From positions 1 through 61,967 of the forward strand of contig JBNGIO010005907.1 of NCBI GenBank assembly GCA_049999805.1: a stretch of 61,967 nucleotides of DNA. The letters are read 5' to 3'. This DNA is from Folioceros fuciformis. Lineage: Eukaryota > Anthocerotophyta > Anthocerotopsida > Anthocerotales. The position numbers and the translations under genes were made by a program. Under the pieces are notes generated by a model. It had not been told where the DNA came from. It did no database searches and was given only the letters and a program-made list of their open reading frames with translations. This document shows, one piece after another, positions 42,744 through 55,146 of the stretch. Every line of letters begins with the position of its first letter. The stretch's first letter is position 1.

Positions 42744-44805
42744 TCATTTCGGCGAGAAATCGTACTCACAGCTACCGTTGTCGCTCTTGGCTGTGGGGTC
42801 ATAATTTTTGGCGGAGGGATCTGTGCATCCTTCAGGGGCCTTTGGCAAGTTGACGTTCTGAGCCGCTTTGCCTGCGGGAATGGAAAAGACCCAAGAAGGG
42901 GTTACACAACCACGAATGGATGGTTGGCGGAAACAGCCAAGAAGAATTGAGGAAGAAAATTCCTACAGATCAAACTGGAGGAGGCCTAAAGAAACATGGA
43001 AACGGCAGACCAGGCCGGCTTGTAAAGCGGTCCCTGGGTATCTACTAATTACCATAGTAAGTAGCCCCCTTGGCGGTGTTTTCATCGTTATTCTCATCTC
43101 CAAGTGCAGCAGTAAACATGTATTTGTCGGCAAGTTGTACTCTCTTCACGTTCTCCTGCTCCTCCACAAGCAGGTCCCCATACGCCATCAGGATAGCCAG
43201 AGACATTGGGGGCTTTTGGAATTTAGGGGGTCCGCCCTTGGCGTTAACCAGCTTCTTTCCGATGTTCTCCACTCCGTTGATGGAGATCCACTTCCTCACC
43301 TCATCATCGTACACACGGGCCCTGAGCGCACCGAAGAAATCTACAGATCACACATCACAGACCACGGATTAGTCAGCCCAAACAAGGAGTAAACAACCAG
43401 CACGCGCGGGGACGCTAATAGTCTGCGTACCAATGGACTGGCCAGGGAATCTATCCACCAGCTTGATGACCTCAGAGTGTGTCACACCGTCGTTCCTGAA
43501 AATACCCTTACAGACACCAATCCGATCGTCCCGGGTGGGGGCCCAGTAAAACTTCTCCATACGTCCGTCACGGATAAGGGGTGCGTAAAGTGTGGAGAAG
43601 TCGTTTCCCGTGACGACAATAGGCACCCTGGGGATAGTTTCCTTATTGTACACACCCGGCAGCTGCACATTGGTGGGGTTGTCGGCGATGTTCATGAGGG
43701 TGGCGTTCACCATCTGATTGTTCACTGTGTACTGGGTGTTCAATCCCATCCTTCCGGCACCGGCATCGAGATCGTTGATGAACAGGACACACATTTTTCC
43801 TTTCTTAATGATGTCGGACGCCTCACGATACCTCTGCCTGATGAGCCTAGCAGGCTCTCCGGCGTTACCACTCTCCAACTCTCCGGCGCTCATGGCGATT
43901 GGGCTGCACAAGAGAGTCCAGCCCCGACGTTAGCCACCGCCCACCGCCTAGATTAGCTCAACCTTATACACCAACCAGCTCCTCTTACTTGATCCCGAGC
44001 TTAGACAGCACAAGCTCGCACTGGAACGACTTCCCCTGTCCCTTTCCTCCCCAGATGCCGAGAATGAGGGGAACCTGGCACACCGAGGTTCGTGAGAAAA
44101 AGCAGCACAAAATACACAAACGGCAGAACAGGATACAGTCACCGCACAACCGAACCTTGATGCTGGGCAAAGTCAAGAAATTCTTGGCAATGTGGATGAC
44201 GAGCTTATCCATGAAGGCGGGAGCAATGTAGAACCCATCCTTCGTGTTGTCAAAGCTCCAGCTGAAAGCGCCAACACCAGCAGGAGGTAAGCAACAGGCT
44301 GCGGAACCGCACGCAATCTCCCAGAAGCATGAGTAGGGAAGGAAGAGAGAAAGCAACACTCACACCCTCTGCGACGTGCTGAGGTACTCGTAGGAGCTCA
44401 TGATGGCGGTTTGGGTACCCACACCCAGTGCGCCCTGGAACAGCTGGTCCACCATACCCTTACCCCGCGTGATATCCTGCTGGTCGTCAGAGGTGTCCGT
44501 CCCGAGACCCGCCCACCGGTCGGCGCACACCACCCGCGCCTTGCCGGCTGACACACCCAGAGCGGCATTGGCAGACTTCTTCTTCAGCCCGGCGCCCAGG
44601 AAAGCGGAGGAGGGCGTGCACTTAACGCCTGCAGCTGCGCTCCTGGCCCCTGACTGAGAGTTCAAGGCCACGGCCTGGACACGAACCGAAAGCACATCAG
44701 GTCACAGAGGCAGCAGACGGCGGTGACACAGGGCAGCGGACGAACACAGGTGCGGAAAGGAACCTGAGAGGCAGCCACAGCTTGGATGGCGGAGGAGGCA
44801 GCCAT
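42744..44805 (-). CDS. RCA: Rubisco activase, chloroplast, alpha and beta forms by splicing
   Basis: An AAA+ ATPase of the stroma that removes inhibitory sugar phosphates from rubisco. Exons 44805-44764, 44674-44364, 44261-44156, 44074-43989, 43903-43431, 43340-43053 and 42871-42744 give 477 aa in phase. The transit peptide begins [14 protein letters not shown]. Walker A GGKGQGKS is at about 161-168, Walker [10 protein letters not shown] at about 222, and the C-terminal helix is [20 protein letters not shown]. The last exon encodes the alpha extension [20 protein letters not shown] with Cys 451 and Cys 470, the thioredoxin-regulated pair. If the 181-bp last intron is not spliced, the frame runs GATYYGN and stops at 43045, giving a 437-aa beta form. 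This is the same device known from Arabidopsis. Very confident assignment. Confidence 0.95.
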
Positions 44806-45150
44806 GGTTCCTTCCTTCCTTCCTCGTCCTCCGTGCGTCTCTGAAGGCTTCTCAGGATCGAAATGTAGACGGCCGGGGAGCTTTATCAACAGCACCCCAA
44901 CCGGATGGCGCTCCCGTGAAGATGAGCCTCACATTCTCTGCGCGGTGGATTGCGCTTCATCACCTGCCACCTGGCGAGGCAGTGGCCACCTGTTAATCCC
45001 CGGTTTTAATTTCGGGGCCCCAGCGCTGAGGAGAGACTCCCCTCGGACTCTCGCGTTCACACATCCCACCAGGGATTTCGTCAATTTCTATGACTATTTC
45101 TTTATTTCGCTTCGAAAAAACAGACCAGGGCAACACTTTGGTCCACACAC
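44806..45150. promoter_or_regulatory. Rubisco activase promoter region
   Basis: 345 bp between the RCA start codon and the stop codon of the upstream HRD3 gene on the same strand. RCA promoter and leader must lie here. I found no clear G-box or I-box core. Confidence 0.45.
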
Positions 45151-47771
45151 TCAGTGGGCCTGGGCCGCAACGGCTTCTGGGACCAGGTTCCGTCTCTGCC
45201 TTTGTCTAAGATAAAGAACGGTAAACAAACAGACGAATAGGGCAGCCAGTGTGGCGTTGCCGTCGCCCACGCTTAAGGACCCTATCCACTCGGTCGCAGC
45301 GGGTATAGCTTTTGGAAGAGAATCCACCATTTTCACCTGCAGACGAACAGGGTTGAGTGCTCAGCGCCGAGTGAGACATAGTGGATAGGGCGGACTTAGG
45401 GGGATGCCTGACGTCAAGTTGACCGACAAATTAAATCATCCAGCAACCCAAATTGAATCCATGGAAACGGGATGGTTTCGCAGCCGTGCTCACCAACGTG
45501 CTTCCGCCGTAGTGTTGCCGTAACCACAGTCCCATCAGGGCAATGTTGACAGGAAGTGCGGCCTTCGGATCTTGTTCCAGGGCTAAGTCGTAGTAGCGTT
45601 TCGCCAGGTGCAAGTCCGTGGGTAGTCCCAGCCCATGCTCGTACATGTACCCCAGGTTGAACATGGCCTGCGCGTTTTTTTGCTCTTGGGCTCGCCTGTA
45701 CGCCTCTGCTGCTCGCTCTAGGTCTTGTTTCGTTCCCTGCCAGTAAGGAGGGTGGGTCACGACCCTCCTGCCCGATGAATGCGAAGCCGGCTGCAAAGAG
45801 AAGAGGAAGAAGGCACCGGCACCATGAGCTTACCTTGCCGTAGTAGTAGGCATCCCCGATGAGCAAGGCTGCGTGCTCGTTGCCCTGCTCGGAAGCATGC
45901 TGCCACAATGTGTGGGAGCGCAGGTAGCGTTCAGCCTCGGTGCAGAAACCGGAGCGTCCGAAGCATGCGTCCTCGTCGTTGGGTTTTTGCAGAATCCAAG
46001 CTGCATTGCTTTGAGCCACCTCATATCCCAGTTCTGCAGCCCGTGAGTAGAACAAGTACGCTTTGGCTGTCTGGCCCTTGAGGTAGGAATCCATCCCCAA
46101 GCGCATCAAAGACGACCAGGGACCCCTTTCCGCCACCATTTTGTACAACGCAGTTGCCTGCAACATTGACCGAGTGAGTACCACCTCAGGAACACGTCCA
46201 AGAGCTGGGCAACTGGGTAATGCATGCATGGTGTGGTTGCTCACAAATGGAAGATTTTTGGCGAAGGCGACCCCTCTCTCATCCAACCCTTTCTGATACA
46301 GTTTGGCAAGTTGGTAGAAAGCCTTCGGATAGTTGTGCTTCCACGCATGCGTGAGAAGGTGGACACCTTCTTTCGGATTCCTCTCAACTCCAATGCCCTT
46401 CAGGTACATGATGCCCAAATTGTAATATGCATGTATGTCTTTGAACTCCGCTGCCTTCTGAAAAAATTCTATGGCCTGCAACCGCAGATACATTTCAATA
46501 CACGGATAAAGACTCAGACTCTCCAAAGCACACAACAAAGGTAATAATAAGTCTCATGTCAAATCAATACTGTGAGTTCACGATGGTCCCTCATGTCTGT
46601 AAGATAAATCCTCCAGTACCTTGATTGGATCCTTCTTTTCCACGCCCAGTCCCTTGACATACAAATATCCTAGGCCATTGTAAGCAGACCAGTGTTTCCT
46701 GCGGACAGCTTGTTCAAACATCTCCCGAGACTTGTTGTAGTCCCTTGGCACACCGTACCCACGGGCATAGATCTCACCAGCCAACTCCATTGCCTTGGCA
46801 TTGTCCTTATCCGCAGCTTTCAAGAACCATGTCAAAGCCTTGGCATGATCACGAGTCAAACCCCTCACCCCAAAGTAGTAAAATAAACCCAGAGTATACA
46901 TGGCGGTGCCATCGTTCGCCTTTGACGCCTGAAACTCTGTGAACTGGAAGTCGTCATCTTCTTCCCCACGGTGCTTCCTCAGGGTGCTCCCGCTCTCCTC
47001 GGAACCAGAATTCAGTCGTTGTGGCTCCAGCCAGGAGTACTCTTTCCAACTAAAAAAACTTGCCATCGCCGTGGCAGCGAGCTCGGCATACAGTTGCACT
47101 GCTTTCTCGAACATCTAACAAGCGAGAAAATCAATCATTTCAGACTGCCACAGATACATACGACACTACCTCACTACCGGCCCCATTGCAAAGGTGACTA
47201 GAGCAGGACTCACCTGTTGCCGTGTGTAAATATACGCCAGAGCCATTTTGGACTGAAAATTCCCGCCCTCAGCTGCGAAGTGATGGTACAAAAACGCCTT
47301 AGATTCACTGCGCTCCAAACCTGTTCCGCTCCCATACAGATAAGCAAGAGTTGACTGCGCATGAGCGTGCCCCTGGTCCGCAGCAGTCTGCAGAACCCTA
47401 ATTGCTTCCGGCAATTCGCTAGGGTCTCCTTTAGCAAACGCGTCCACCATCTTCCTCACACCATCAACATACACAGCCTGTTCCCCCTCAATAATCTCTT
47501 GCACCAGCACAGGATCGAGAAAATGCACCCAGGATCCAGGGTCCAGATCGATGTCGGTGAGATCATCATTGTCCCCGAATTCCTCATAAGATGGAGGCCC
47601 TTCCCCCTGTGCAGGTGCATCGGGCCCTACCAATTCCTCACGCTCCTTAGATTTGGACTCAACATGCTCGTAAATACTGATCTCCTTGTCGAGTCCTAAC
47701 ACTTCAGGGAGTCGTAACGCAAGAAGCAGCAACAAAATACCGTGATAGAGAGGCCGGCGCATCGTTCCCAT
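45151..47771 (-). CDS. HRD3: HRD3/SEL1L-like ER-associated degradation component
   Basis: Six exons (47771-47214, 47114-46620, 46475-46245, 46157-45834, 45736-45494, 45336-45151), all phase 0, give 678 aa; plant HRD3A is about 680. HRD3 binds misfolded glycoproteins in the ER lumen and hands them to the HRD1 ubiquitin ligase. Seen are a signal peptide ([17 protein letters not shown] at about 10-26), Sel1 repeats such as [66 protein letters not shown] and [15 protein letters not shown], a tryptophan-rich end of the lumenal part, and one membrane segment ([14 protein letters not shown]) followed by a basic cytosolic tail. Full length and undamaged. ATG at 47771; a second one follows three codons later. 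Confidence 0.92.
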
Positions 47772-48640
47772 GTCGCGAATACCTGAATTCAGCTCCTACT
47801 TCTTGCTAAAGAGTCCTACCAGGAGTGGGAAGCATTCCCTTCACATCTGCAGCTCCCGCAAGTAGCTTCACGTTCTGTCCAACTTCATGATCTTCGAGTC
47901 GAGCCCCTTCACCAATTCAAAACTGTCCTGAGGGTATGTACACGGGATCAATCAACCCCTGAGCAGCGGGCTGCTTTATCGAACTACATATGTATGTAGC
48001 ACCTCTTTCTCCCACCGAAGTCCCGAGACCCCATGTATGTATGGGGCCCCATCCCCTAGAATTTTAACCCCAACGTGGAACACTCTCAAACTCGACTTTC
48101 ACCTCTTGGTTCGGAGGTCTCACTAATTTTAAATTATATTTTGATAACTTTTTGCCGCAGCATGAGCAACCAACATTGAGGTTGGCCTACGTCCGTAAAA
48201 GTTTCGCGTATAACGGGTATCGGATAGACTGTAGCGGAACGTGCGGGGCACAATTAATGGTGTCTGGTAATATGCCCCTCGAAGAAATGAGTATGCAGTC
48301 CTCGCAAAGGGCATGAGCTAGCCCGCGCATGAGCTAGCCCGCATCTCAATCTCCGATCCAATAAATGCTTTTCCAGTGTGTAATTCACCATGCATCTCTC
48401 TTCACCCATCTCTCTATCTCCGCACAGGAAACAGGCTGTAGTTTTGCCACCTCCTAGTCTAAGCAAGGAAAACATAGAGACTTCATAGAAAAAAAAGAGA
48501 TGGAAGTTCCATCTAACCGGTGACAAGGGGAACAACCCGCAATAGGCAAAAGCTAAGAATGGGGGCCTAAACCCCTCGTCCATCTAGCCTCTAACTGCAT
48601 ATTGCCCCTAAGATGTCACATTCGGGTATAAGGTATGGCC
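47772..48640. other. Upstream region of HRD3 and element debris
   Basis: The part near 47772 should hold the HRD3 promoter. From about 48280 on the sequence looks like element debris; the word at 48441-48465 recurs in inverted orientation at 60522-60545. No gene seen. Confidence 0.45.
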
Positions 48641-49664
48641 TACTTACCACCGGGGCCACTGAAACTGCATCCTCCACGATTGATGTTGTTCAAAAAATCG
48701 CCTTTGCCAAGGCCTTTTGTAACAAAATCAAAACTCGTTGCCGGAAAAATGCCACCACGCCAGATAGGGGAAACCCAACCGTACTTTTGCTGATGTGATG
48801 GGCCTTCGCGCATGTCTTCAAAAACCTGTAAAAATCCTTACCCAGGGCCCTATGCATTTCAATAGCAAGCGTGATGAACAAGTGACCTTGCTGCATGGGT
48901 CTGTACTTACAAGTCTTCCTTGTCGCGCTTCCTTCTACTGCCCAACCTGGAGGGTTAATAACGACATGCTCGCTAATGGTTGTCCGAGTGGGGCTTATGA
49001 CCACCACATCTGCTATAGAAACCTAGTCCCCCCTTGGTTAGGAAAAGTTCTGCAATGAGGGAAACACCGTTTGGCAAGGTATATAGGCACTCCTTGTAGG
49101 GAAGAAGCCACCCTCCTTGCCCAAAGAAAACATAACGCCCCTCACTGCATTATTGGTGGCAATGTGCTGCCCGCCGATAGGGCAATGCTCTAGGTGGCTC
49201 TTGGGGTCGTCGAGGGGGACCCCACAACAACAAGAAGAGAGAGACCAGGCCAACGGTCGAACTAAACCAAGGCAGAACCTCATCGCGGTAGAGAAAGAAG
49301 CTGGTGTGATTCAAAAAGCTTGGATGCATGGACGAGCCAACTACCAAGAGCCAGCGCCCTTCCCCAAACAAGATCAAAGGCGTGCCCAGGGCTGCTTGTC
49401 AATGGAGGAATCTAGCATGAGGGTCTGCAGCTCTTGCCCATAATCCTTTTCCATAAGGGTGGCCTGAAGCCCCCTCATACCCCCACAAAGGAAGGAGGAA
49501 AAGGAAGGCATGACCAATCGGGCTTGTAAGGATAACAAATCTCGGGCCCTCCTGAGGGACTTTTGGAGGGGGATTAGCCCCTCCTCAACTCCTTTGACAA
49601 AACCCTTCAAAACACCTAAGTTTCTGATGGAAAAGCAAGTCAATAAAGCTGGGACAAAGAGCAC
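48641..49664 (-). pseudogene. LINE-like reverse-transcriptase C-terminal remnant
   Basis: On the minus strand, CCCGVPLDDPKSHLEHC and NNAVRGVMFSLGKEGG (about 49240-49120) give the Cys-x-Cys / Gly-x-His / Arg-Asp-like block found near the C-terminus of many plant LINE polyproteins. After a frame change, GHLFITLAIEMHRALGKDFY and PLSGVVAFFRQRVLILLQKA (about 48880-48700) match the final helical part of the same proteins. The frame changes at least twice and stops intervene, so the copy is dead. The parts upstream (to 49664) are weaker. Assigned from remembered family patterns. Confidence 0.5.
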
Positions 49665-50013
49665 CCAACTACCAAGAAGTCTAAGCCGTGAAACCGGGTT
49701 TAAGCTTCAACAACCATTTTGCTTAAACCCTTAAGCAAGCACCCTTTGCACCATGCTTACGTTCCGATGGAGTGCCCACTCAACATCGAAATCCCACCAC
49801 TCAAACATTTCAATACAAACACGTTAGATTAGCAAATCCACAAGCAACTGCAAGATCCATACATTCAATGGAGTCGTATGGAGGATTTTGTGGCTGGAGA
49901 AAGTCACAAGTGTGCAGCCAACTTTTATGGCAAAGATTTGAAGAGTCAAAATGCCTTGCGGCCAATTGTTGTGCCATCATTGGAAATACCGGCGTCGTAC
50001 GTGAGGTGCATGA
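49665..50013. other. Flank of the copia insertion
   Basis: No gene or repeat recognised. The stretch ends at the 5-bp target site CATGA (50009-50013) of the copia element. Confidence 0.5.
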
Positions 50014-50248
50014 TGACGAACGAGGCTGCCCTAGTATAGCCCGCTTCTCAGCGTTAAGTGTTAGTTTAGGTTAAGTATATACACGCAAATATGTAAAGGC
50101 ACGAAACGTGCCCTAGTGAAACATCACCCGTCAACCATCGTACAGGTTCACGGGACACGGCCATAAAGGGCCTCACTCACACACATTCAATATTATTCAT
50201 TCATTCATGCTTCTTTTCTACGCTAGTCTGTCGATCCTATTTACGCTA
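50014..50248 (+). repeat. Left LTR of copia element
   Basis: 235 bp, equal in length to the right LTR. Contains the R/U5-like T-rich end CTTCTTTTCTACGC. Preceded by the target duplication CATGA. Confidence 0.93.
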
Positions 50249-50260
50249 TGGTATCAGAGC
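50249..50260 (+). promoter_or_regulatory. Primer-binding site for initiator Met tRNA
   Basis: TGGTATCAGAGC directly follows the left LTR. This is the standard plant copia primer-binding site, complementary to the 3' end of initiator methionine tRNA. Confidence 0.92.
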
Positions 50261-51424
50261 TTGTCTATGGATTCCGCCATGTCACCCTCCAGCATGTGTG
50301 AGATCTGCAAATCCGAGTGCTGCATTAAGAGCCTGTCACACGAGAATTTTCGGGCTGCAATCCAAGCACTCAGACTCTCTCTCACCCGATTTGGCATCAT
50401 GGCGGAAGCTTTCTTGGCGGAGGTTGTCAACCACTACTACGCATAGTGTCCGCGCACCTGGCGCCAAGGAGCAACGAGCCACCCTAATGGACCCGCGCTC
50501 GCAGATCGCCAGTTTGCAATTTCTTGCAAATCTCATGCGTCCTGATTTGGTCTTTGCCCGACATAGTGCAACCCATTAAAATCAGTCACGCACACCTCTA
50601 GCACGATCTGTGATCAGTTCACTGGTGTCTAAGACTCAATCCACTGTAGAAAGGAAGCCTGTGTAGGAGCACCAGGTCATCTATACCTTTTTTTTTCCAG
50701 TGTCTCCCCTCACATCTGGATATAGGTGTAGATAACCTGAACCCCCTGCACACAATAGTCTACAATCTTGCACAAGGAATGTTAACAACTAGACTACTAT
50801 CCTAAACAATGCCTCGCAATGGCTGCACAAAGCGCACCTTCAATCCACAAAGGCAAGTAGCATCTCCCTTTAGGAGTAGTGTAGATCAGCAGTTCTTCTT
50901 TTCCAGCTTACCACAACAGAACATTCCTCCCTGCACTCGCCAAGTTGCGAGCTCTTGCGACACTTGTGGAAGAAGTGGGCACCTGCGTCCATTTGTGAGC
51001 ACACCTGAAATCACGACTAGCTAGGCAGAGCTGGTTCTGAAAATTGTCCGTGATCTGTTTGCCGAGGAACGCCGTCACACGCACGCAACCCTGTGCAATT
51101 TTTGGCGGATGCGTCAAGTTCAAGAAGAGCACCTCCGCAGCAAGATCGACGACATTAACTGCAGGTGCAAACACTTGTCTAAGGACCTAAACTCTCTGTC
51201 CACAAAGGTTGCGCACCTGGACAGTGTGGCGAAGCAGCAACACACACAATCAGTGATTGCTGAACCAGAAAGGACCACATTCATCAATCTCCATCACGTC
51301 GTGCCAAACTTCTCTTCACAATTGCCATGCATATTACCTGAAGGAAGAACCAAGGACGTCATCTCAGAAGTTGCTGCTCTTTTAACACACATGTCACTCG
51401 AGGCGAAATCCAGGAAGATGGTGT
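50261..51424 (+). other. Long copia leader with decayed reading-frame pieces
   Basis: About 1.2 kb between the primer-binding site and the start of the gag frame, much longer than usual for copia. It holds broken frames: one piece at about 50809-51024 carries CDTCGRSGHLRPF, a zinc-knuckle-like spacing whose last Cys is missing, and another at 51109-51489 looks coiled. They read as debris of an older gag-like or captured gene rather than a functional leader. Confidence 0.5.
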
Positions 51425-52291
51425 TTGAGTATGTCAGAACCTTGGGATCCAACCCCAGCAGGGAGGCCACCTCGCCGAATTCCTGCTAGACCTGGAACGA
51501 CACCTGCAAGTTCGAGGTCTGAAACATCACATGAGAGACTCAGATCTGAAGGAATACCTGAAGAGTCACTAGCTTCCGGATCTGAAGAGGCGTCACCACT
51601 TCCTGTCTTTCCAAAAAACCCCTTTGACTACTCAGAAGCTTATGACCTTCCAGATCTCCCACCAAGTTCTACAAGTACCATTGGCACGGTAGCCTCAGGT
51701 GTAGTTCCCATTCAGCCATCCTCTCCTAGCAGCATTGTTTCCACTCCAAGGTCCACACATAGCTCACATAGCTCCTCTTCCTTATTCCTTGATCGTCTGT
51801 TTGATTTAAGTGAAACCCAGTTTAGTCAGTATACATTTGTTTCTGCCATGGCTAATCCTCCACCTGCAAATGTCACTGTCAACAACTTTAAGTATCACTT
51901 CAAGGATAGAGATAGGTTTAGTGGTCAACACTTCGACATCTGGATGATTCGAGTGCGGACCATCTTACAAGAACTGGAGATCTGGGACTACGTGACTGGC
52001 ATCATTCCAATGCCTCCAACTGCTGCAACTACAGCTGAAAAACAAGCTTGGAAACTGAAAGACTTGCGTGTCCAGAATGTGATCCAGTCTGCATTAGACT
52101 TGAGCATGATGTCTCATGCTCGAGAGGCAGACAGCTCCAAGGCAATTTGGGACTCTCTCTGCCAAGTGCACCAAAAGAAGAGCGTAACATCACTGGTTCA
52201 TGCTACACGTGCCTTCTACAATCTGAGAATGCGAGATGTGATACTGTTGAGAATCATGTCAGCCGCTTCAAGATGCGTCACACCAAACTAA
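51425..52291 (+). pseudogene. copia gag, first part, frame broken
   Basis: Ser/Pro-rich N-terminal part, then from the ATG at 51848 the copia gag (UBN2-type) fold: FKYHFKDRDRFSGQHFDIWM, WDYVTGIIPMPP and IWDSLCQVHQKKSVTSLVHA. The frame is lost near 52230 and gag continues in another frame (VSRFKMRHTKL, then the zinc knuckle CTWCRTPGHVESEC at about 52652-52693). There is no slippery site with a following stem at the change, so it looks like a mutation, not programmed frameshifting. Confidence 0.8.
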
Positions 52292-55146
52292 TTACTGCCG
52301 GCACAACTGTTGATGAACTCCAAGCTGCAGTGCCCCTTCTCATGTCACTTCCAGAGAAATACAACAGCTTTGTGAGCACTCAAAATCAGCACATCTCAGC
52401 TGCCCAAGCAGCAGTAGCCGCAGGCACACCTTCACCAATCACATTATCAGATATTATTGGTGCTCTGCTGAACGAGGAGGCTACTCACACTCGTGGCCGA
52501 GGCTCCTCCTCCAACAATGCTGCACGAGCCATGTTTGTCTCTCGAGGACGAGGACGGCGTGCTCCAGGTGGCAATCGTCCACCTTATAAGCCCGGCTCTC
52601 CTCGCCCATCATGGCCAGCCTCGAAGTCAAGCACTTCAAAGAGAGGTCCATGTACCTGGTGCAGGACTCCTGGCCACGTGGAGTCTGAATGCCGCAAGAA
52701 GCAGAATGGCGAAGCCAAGAGAGAGGCTCCTCCATCTCCCCATGTATCCTCCAAGAAAAGTACAAGGGCCATCCTCACAGTATGCATGGTCTTCTCTTCA
52801 CTAGATAGGCATGCCTGGTATCTAGATTCAGGTGCCACAACACATGTCTGCAACACACGCACAACCTTCACCACTTTCATACCTTCTCCTAAGGGACAGT
52901 TTGTACTCCTAGGCGATGATAGTGGGCTGTGTATAGAAGGCACTGGCACCGTTGTCCTCCAACTTGCACAAGGTAAGTCCATCACATTGTTAGATGTTAT
53001 ATACGTCCCTCAGATGGCTAAAAATCTTGTCTCTCTTAGACGATTGTCACCTCCGTTACTTACCCTTGAAATGACCTTGGAGGGTCTTGCCCTGAGAGAG
53101 GCTGCTGCTCCACATAAGTTACTGGCTACATGTACTCTCAAGAATGACCTGTACCAGTTTAACTTGAAGAGCAATCCCATCCAGCAGCTGAAGGCACCAA
53201 CGGCCCATTCTGCAGTAACAACTCCAACTAATGAGACACAGTTATGGCACTGCCGCGTGGGACATGTTCATTTACAACATCTTCAGACTCTGCCATCTTC
53301 TTCCTTGTATCGGACGCCATTTCACTTCAAATCAGAGAAGACTATCTTCTGTGAAGCCTGCATCCAAGGAAAGCACCATAAGGCTCCCCATCCAAGTCAA
53401 GATGCCACAAGAGCAACTACCCTGCTTCAGACTGTGCACATTGACCAGTGCGAACCCATGTCCACTAGATCTCTCGGGGGTGCTCTCTATTTCATGCACT
53501 TGATTGATGACTGGAGTCGGTTCACTGTTACTTATTTTCTCAAGCGTAAAGATGAAGCATTCTCTTGCTTCCTTCTGTACCTCGCCTATGCTCAACGCTT
53601 TATAGGTCAGAAACTGAAATGCTTGAGAAGTGACAATGGAGGTGAGTTTACCTCAGAGGAATTCACGGAGTTTTGCTCACGAGAGGGTATACTTCGCCAA
53701 CTTACAGTTCCCTACGAGCATGAGCAAAATCCTCTCCCTAAGAATCAAAATAAAGTCACTCAGGCTGCTGCCAAGTCGATGCTGCATTTGGCCCGGCTTC
53801 CTCAAAGCTTCTGGGCTGAAGCTGTTGCCACTACTATTTACATACAAAACCGGCTACCCACTCGTGCCTTTGCCAATACTACACCTTTTGAAAGATGGAC
53901 TGGCGTCAAGCCTCGAGTGGACCACTTGCGGATATGGGGCTGTCCAGCCTACGTACATACACCTGATGAGGTTAGACGCAAGATGGATTTTAAGGCAACC
54001 AAGCACTTGTTCATCGGCTACACAGAAGGCATTAAGGGCTATAAGCTCTATGACCCCCTACGTCGACGTTTCCTGCATGCCAGAAACGTTATATTCGACG
54101 AGCAGTTTCTGTTGCAAGCCTCAAGAAAGAGCAGAGATGTACCTAGTTTAGAGCGTCTTACGAATGCTGACCAGGATGCATCTACAACAGAATCTTTAAC
54201 ACATGATGAACATGTGGTCACTCCACAACCTGCACCAACTGTCCCTGTTCAATGTGCAGACGTCTTTCCTAAAGATGAACCTGACCTCACTGCAGATGAT
54301 TCGAGCTCGGAGGCAAGTGACCAGTCTGGTGAGACCCAACAGGAGGATTATGACAATGTGGTCAATGACAGTCCCCCATCTTCGCCCTCACCAGAAATTG
54401 AGGAGAATGTTGAGGAACCTGCATCCGAGGATGTGGAAGAGTCAACTCATGAGCGACCAGCACTTAGAAGGTCTGGTAGGAGGCACACCACAGACCCAAG
54501 TCAGTGGACACACAAACCTCTAAGCTATGAACTGGACGAAGAGTTTCGACACCAGCAAGTAAATCTTGCTGCCAGTCCAGACAGCTCCTTACCTCACGAG
54601 TCAAACACACCATACAGCTATGTTGCCCACGCCTTGTTTGCAGCACAGGACCTTGGAGAGCCAGCCACTTTAAAGGAGGCGTTGTCTTCCCCTGAAGGCA
54701 AACTTTGGAAAGCTGGTGTCGACTCTGAATACCAGTCCCTCATTGACAACAACATGTGGGAGCTGGTTGAACTGCCTCCAGGGGCTAAGCCACTTACAGG
54801 AAAGTGGGTTTTTCAGAAGAAGCTTAATCCAGATGGGTCAGTAGCCAGGTACAAGGCCAGGTATGTTGTCCATGGCTATAAACAAGTTGAAGGTCTGGAT
54901 TTCAACGAAACCTTCTCACCTGTGGTACGGGTGTCATCAGTTAGAATGCTATTTGCCTTGCCTGCTGAACACAAGCTGGACATCCATCACATGGATGTTA
55001 AAACCGCCTTCCTGCATGGCACAATCGACAAAGAGATGTATATTACGCAACCCGAGGGCTATGTCAGTAAAACCGAACCACATAAGGTTTGCAGACTTAA
55101 GAAAAGCCTGTACGGCTTGAAGCATGCACCGAGAGTATGGTACTAG
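52235..55146 (+). pseudogene. copia gag end, protease, integrase and RT part, stopped at RT
   Basis: An open frame of about 970 codons. In order: end of gag with CCHC knuckle; aspartic protease with WYLDSGATTHVC at about 52817-52852; GAG-pre-integrase LWHCRVGHVHLQHL; integrase core with HIDQCEPMS, DDWSRFTVTYF and LRSDNGGEFTSEEF, giving Asp, Asp and Glu of the catalytic triad; linker rich in Glu and Ser; reverse transcriptase start with GKWVFQKKLNPDG, YKARYVVHGYKQVEG and HHMDVKTAFLHG. The frame ends at a TAG at 55144 just after YGLKHAPRVWY, before the RT metal-binding motif, so reverse transcriptase is not completed. Confidence 0.88.

Noticed and set aside
52180-52300. Programmed frameshifting between copia gag and pol
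   Set aside because: The frame changes in the middle of conserved gag sequence, well before the zinc knuckle, and no slippery heptamer with a downstream structure is seen; a mutation is simpler.
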